DNA from: Aliidiomarina sanyensis
Lineage (GTDB): Bacteria > Pseudomonadota > Gammaproteobacteria > Enterobacterales > Alteromonadaceae
DNA: 46,401 nucleotides
Reading direction: 5' to 3'
NCBI RefSeq assembly: GCF_003987175.1
Contig: NZ_PIPM01000015.1
Span: 1-46,401 of the forward strand
Positions 44,201 to 46,401 of this stretch are shown here, piece after piece. A program made the position numbers and the translations under genes. Below the pieces are notes generated by a model. The model saw nothing but the letters and a program-made list of their open reading frames with translations, was not told where the DNA came from and ran no database searches. Each line of letters begins with the position of its first letter. The stretch's first letter is position 1.

Positions 44201-44491
44201 GCACAGGGCTACTACGGTGTGTTTAAGCAAAACCTTCCGGATGCCTTTGCGCTAATGGACGAAACTACCCAAGAAAAATGGACAAAACTTGCTTTTCAGG
44301 TAGATGAGGTGGTGGGTCAAGCTGTTTCTGAAAACTCCATTAACCCACAAAATATCGAAGCCGATGTGCGCAAGAAGTTACTGCCGATTATCTTTTCGGA
44401 GTGTAAGGGCTTGGGTGGCGGCATTGACCAAGCCAAACGCATTGTCGAGTCTATTGTGCAGATAGTGCGTGTTGGCCGGTTGGACAGCTAA
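41210..44491 (+). CDS. hsdR: Type I restriction endonuclease R subunit
   Basis: The 1093-aa motor-nuclease has an N-terminal PD-(D/E)xK site with RRPDIV (Asp154) and VVIEAK (Glu168, Lys170). Walker A is TTGSGKS (347-353), the DEAD-type box is DEGH (454-457), and motif VI is QAIARVNRLHP. All key residues are present, so it looks active. It is separated from hsdM/hsdS by the KAP, RhuM, YecA and Abi genes. The next gene starts within its stop codon. Confidence 0.95.
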   Translation: MERYTPKFQEEYAAKIPAMALLANLGWAFLAPSEALALRGGKQDQVVLRDVLRETLAKRTFVHAGVAHSLSNNSIDNIISHICSPALNEGLRHANEQIYNHLMYGMSVTEFVDGKKVSPTIQLIDWHSLANNQFHFTEEYSVTRANGLDSRRPDIVCFVNGLPLVVIEAKRPDGNAQKGPTVLEGISQSLRNQRPDEIPHLFAYSQLLLSINGSDGRYGTVETPEKFWAAWREEDIADTEMLALKNKTQSEADTHRLFAHRLPGDLAWYKNLVAGGELMLSGQDRLLISLLSRQRLFDMIRYFTIFDKKVGKIVGRYQQVFGIKRLIERIQMRKRNGGREGGVIWHTTGSGKSFTMVFLSKTLILHEALKQCRVVVVTDRVDLESQLSKTFASGGELASKKDREAAMATSGKRLAEQIGKGHERIVFTLIQKFNSATKLKECFNPSADIIVLIDEGHRSQGGENSIRMEQALPKAAFVAFTGTPLLKDDKTTNKFGPIVHAYTMQRAVEDKTVTPLLYEERVPDLDVNERAIDAWFDRITEGLSDEQKTDLKKKFAKRGQVYGADDRIRLIAYDIAHHFDKNIGDTLKGQLCCDSRAAAIKYKCFLDELGLFESAVVMSSPDTREGNTAVDEESAPEITKWWKETVGSSDEQTYTKHLIERFANDPKLKLLIVVDKLLTGFDEPRNAVLYIDKPLKGHNLIQAIARVNRLHPDKKFGLLIDYRGILAELDTTIQDYQDLASRTQGGYDINDIDGLYQQMSTEYKRLPQLYKRLWSIFDGVKNKSDIEALKHVLLPRMEERSSEFVDVNMKTREDFYEALSDFASCLKVALQSKTFFDDKSFTDKDRALYKETVKQLSSLRQVVQQDAGERVSYDHYAADVKKLLDKHVVGVGVRDSEGVYEVGKMGQQQKPDEWSEEKTRNETDIIKTRVTKMIEQELRDDPYAQEAFSKLLRQAIEEAEKLFDHPLKQYMLFHEFEEQVQARKLDDMPEVFATNKHAQGYYGVFKQNLPDAFALMDETTQEKWTKLAFQVDEVVGQAVSENSINPQNIEADVRKKLLPIIFSECKGLGGGIDQAKRIVESIVQIVRVGRLDS

Positions 44492-45225
44492 TGAATGTCG
44501 CCATACAGGGGTTTCATTACGGCGATGAATGGATTCCCTTTAGTCGTCGAGCCAGTAAAAGCTCCGCTCAGAAGGTTGTGATTAAAGTAAAGCCAGATTG
44601 CACCGTTGAGGTGTTAGCACCCGCAGAATCAAGCGATCAAGAGGTACTAAAAGCGGTTCGTAAGCGCGGACGGTGGGTTTATGAGCAGCTGCGGGACTTT
44701 CGGCAGCAACTTGAGCATATTACCCCTCGTAGCTATGTAAGCGGTGAGAGCCACTATTATTTAGGCAAGCAGTATGTGCTTAAAGTTGAAGTTAACCCTC
44801 ACCTGCCCCGCTCCGCCAAATTGTTACGCGGTCAAATACAGGTAAGTGTTCGCGAAAACGAACCCGAACGCGTGAAGTTGGCGCTAGAGGAATTCTACAA
44901 AGCACGCGCTAAAGAGCTCTTTCAAAAGCGGCTTAGCGCAGTTTTAGAACAAGCCCTTTGGGTTGAACAACGCCCGCCAATTCGAGTGCAGACCATGCAA
45001 ACTCAGTGGGGAAGCTGTTCGCCAAAAGGACGCATCACCTTAAACCCACTGCTCGTGAAAGCTCCTAGAGAATGCATTGATTATGTGATTTTGCACGAGC
45101 TTTGCCATATCGCAGAGCACAACCATAGCGAACGATTTTACCGGCTCATGGGGCAAGTAATGCCGAAGTGGGAAGCGGTGAAGCAGCGGTTGGATCGTAT
45201 GGCTGGGAGGGTTTTCAATGAGTAA
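44491..45225 (+). CDS. YgjP-like (M48/SprT-type) zinc metalloprotease
   Basis: The 244-aa protein has the zinc-binding HELCHIAEHNH motif, with a preceding QTQWGSCSPKGRITLNP segment typical of the YgjP/DUF45 family. It overlaps the hsdR stop codon by 1 nt and the next gene by 8 nt, so it is part of the hsdR transcript. Such proteases are commonly encoded beside hsdR, but their role is not established. Confidence 0.9.
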   Translation: MNVAIQGFHYGDEWIPFSRRASKSSAQKVVIKVKPDCTVEVLAPAESSDQEVLKAVRKRGRWVYEQLRDFRQQLEHITPRSYVSGESHYYLGKQYVLKVEVNPHLPRSAKLLRGQIQVSVRENEPERVKLALEEFYKARAKELFQKRLSAVLEQALWVEQRPPIRVQTMQTQWGSCSPKGRITLNPLLVKAPRECIDYVILHELCHIAEHNHSERFYRLMGQVMPKWEAVKQRLDRMAGRVFNE

Positions 45226-46063
45226 TGAACAAAGAGACGAAAACTTAGCCCAACCCGATAACCAACAAAAGACTATCGATTCGCTAATCTTGGGTGCAAA
45301 AGCTATTGCTGTAATTTCGATTATTGCCATTGTCCTGTCGATCGCAGCTTACATTGCTTTCGCAGTGCGTAACGAATGGGTCTGGGCTAGAGAGCCTATT
45401 GATATGGCGCATTTTGGTGGCTACATAAGCGGTACGTTGGGTGTACTTTTGGCACTAGGCACCCTGTCGATATTGGTATGGTCGACCATTATCCAATGGC
45501 AAGCTAGTAGCGAGGCGCTGAGAGCTAATACAAAAGCATTTACACTCAGTGAGTACCGAGCCGCAATATCAGCCGTACTCGCGGAATTAGAACTCAAGAA
45601 CAAAAGCTTTTCGATTGAGCAGCCCATGTTTTTTGAAGGCAAAGGCAAAGGTAAAGAGAAGACGATCACCACAACAATGACATACTGGGATTTCTTTCAT
45701 GGTGGGCTGAGAGATTGGGCGCCGGGGAATTCATTTGACAGAGTTATTCTCGTTCGCAGAGATTGGAATGACTACTTTGATACAACGGGTTTAATGGAGG
45801 AAACCTTACGAATAGATCTGCATTACTATGCGGTTAAAATATCAAAGCTTCGATATTTGATTATTCGCTACCTAGAGGAAGGCGGTATTCCCGATTTGTA
45901 CTTAGAAGAGCTAGAGGATGCTAGATTGTCGAAACAATATTTAGCAGGCCCTGCATTCGCTGTAAGAGGCGAGATAATTCGCAGCAGAATCAGCAAATCG
46001 GTGATCAAAGTTTGTGACGCATCAGCGTCACTGATTGAGAAGATGGAGCCAATGATAAAATGA
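45218..46063 (+). CDS. Two-TM protein, possibly an abortive-infection effector
   Basis: The 281-aa protein has two N-terminal membrane helices (about 27-50 and 66-93) flanking GGYISGTLGVLLALGTLSIL, then a cytosolic, charged domain. The N-terminal layout recalls the putative phage abortive infection protein family, but I cannot confirm homology. It overlaps the metalloprotease gene by 8 nt and is the last gene before the Tn7-like end. Confidence 0.6.
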   Translation: MSNEQRDENLAQPDNQQKTIDSLILGAKAIAVISIIAIVLSIAAYIAFAVRNEWVWAREPIDMAHFGGYISGTLGVLLALGTLSILVWSTIIQWQASSEALRANTKAFTLSEYRAAISAVLAELELKNKSFSIEQPMFFEGKGKGKEKTITTTMTYWDFFHGGLRDWAPGNSFDRVILVRRDWNDYFDTTGLMEETLRIDLHYYAVKISKLRYLIIRYLEEGGIPDLYLEELEDARLSKQYLAGPAFAVRGEIIRSRISKSVIKVCDASASLIEKMEPMIK

Positions 46064-46068
46064 AGCAT

Positions 46069-46218
46069 GAGTATGATACTTTATTACTCAGTTTTCGGCC
46101 TGTCCAGACCAAGAACTACCATCTAGTATGATACTTTATTTTTTTAGTGCTAAATCTCGATAACGAAAAATCAGTAACTTACAGCCCGACGAGTATGAAA
46201 CTTTATTACTACGCCACA
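46069..46218 (-). mobile_element. Tn7-like transposon end with three TnsB-type sites
   Basis: Three near-identical repeats share AGTATGAWACTTTATT (46,069-46,091; 46,124-46,140; 46,191-46,207), spaced 55 and 67 bp. Read on the minus strand they give AATAAAGTWTCATACT, close to the Tn7 TnsB site AATAAAGTCTTAAACT. The outer one leads into TGTGGCGTAGTAATAAAG, against TGTGGGCGGACAATAAAG at the Tn7 terminus, with identical spacing. Three dispersed sites over about 150 bp is the Tn7 left-end pattern. The element lies to the left of 46,218. Confidence 0.82.
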
Positions 46219-46274
46219 GTTACAGCAACGCTCACTAAGAAAATTCTCACGGTTTTCATCGTTACGCCTATGCC
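46219..46274. other. Flank between the Tn7-like end and the IS256-type element
   Basis: These 56 bases have no gene. The first five, GTTAC, would be the target duplication of the Tn7-like element. The last eight or nine (about 46,266-46,274) would be one copy of the IS256-type target duplication. Confidence 0.45.
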
Positions 46275-46401
46275 GAGACTGTAAAAGATTTTGTGTAAAT
46301 GGCTGATTGCACTGTTAAATCCGATCCTGATACATAATCTCGAACTGCGCCATTGCCGGTTTCCAGTTGCGTATGGGCATCGTCCACTTTTTTGAAGCCT
46401 G
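46275..46401. mobile_element. IS256-family insertion sequence, left end (partial)
   Basis: The sequence from GAGACTGTAAAAG at 46,275 looks like a terminal inverted repeat of an IS256-family element. It is followed 40 bp later by the stop codon of a transposase on the minus strand. The rest of the element lies outside the window. Confidence 0.72.
46315..46401 (-). CDS. IS256-family transposase, C-terminal 28 residues (partial)
   Basis: Reading leftward from the window edge gives ASKKWTMPIRNWKPAMAQF and a few more residues to a TAA at 46,317-46,315. The KKWTMPIRNW words are the typical C-terminus of IS256/Mutator DDE transposases. The active-site part is outside the window, so activity cannot be judged. 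Confidence 0.82.
   Translation of the reverse strand, partial: QASKKWTMPIRNWKPAMAQFEIMYQDRI

Overview
The window is an origin-proximal piece of a gammaproteobacterial chromosome. Gene order and protein sequences suggest a marine Alteromonadales member, perhaps close to Idiomarina or Pseudidiomarina; this is inferred from gene content and not tested by a search. It joins two classic blocks: gyrB-recF-dnaN-dnaA reading left, then rpmH-rnpA-yidD-yidC and mnmE reading right, followed by mioC, oriC, mnmG-rsmG-parA-parB, the complete atpIBEFHAGDC operon and glmU-glmS.

The core region (about 130-32,670) is mostly ordinary housekeeping DNA with clear regulatory signals. There is a gidA/mioC-type oriC at 16,669-17,022 with DnaA boxes, dense GATC sites and an AT-rich unwinding element. 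A single consensus DnaA box lies in the dnaA-rpmH gap. Three parS-like palindromes cluster around gyrB/recF, 17-20 kb from parAB. Good sigma70 promoters precede rpmH, mioC, the atp operon and glmU, and intrinsic terminators follow gyrB, yidC, atpC and glmS. Between yidC and oriC sit less conserved genes: an orphan periplasmic binding protein, a YjjU-like patatin, a dicarboxylate-type symporter, small membrane proteins and a tandem Usp protein. A four-arm attenuator-like structure lies upstream of mioC.

At the left edge, the first about 124 bases are the 5' end of a group II intron on the minus strand. It is inserted directly behind the gyrB terminator, as class C introns do.

The region from glmS to 46,218 is an accessory defence island in the classical Tn7 target position. 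Its distal boundary carries three dispersed copies of a TnsB-site-like repeat and a terminus closely resembling the end of Tn7. No tns genes and no convincing glmS-proximal end are visible. The island holds a NYN-domain protein, an orphan Cas2-like protein, a single-TRD HsdS, HsdM, a two-TRD HsdS, a KAP NTPase, a decayed RhuM gene, a YecA/SEC-C protein, an AbiF-like HEPN protein, HsdR, a YgjP-like metalloprotease and a two-TM protein. The type I restriction genes are therefore split by about 3.7 kb of other probable defence genes.

The most exciting element is just upstream of the Abi gene: a strong promoter, a roughly 50-nt RNA and an intrinsic terminator whose U-tract touches the Abi start codon. 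This has the layout of an ncRNA-controlled AbiF toxin, the kind of system proposed to be ancestral to Cas13. Beyond the Tn7-like end are 56 bases of flank, then an IS256-family element running off the right edge.
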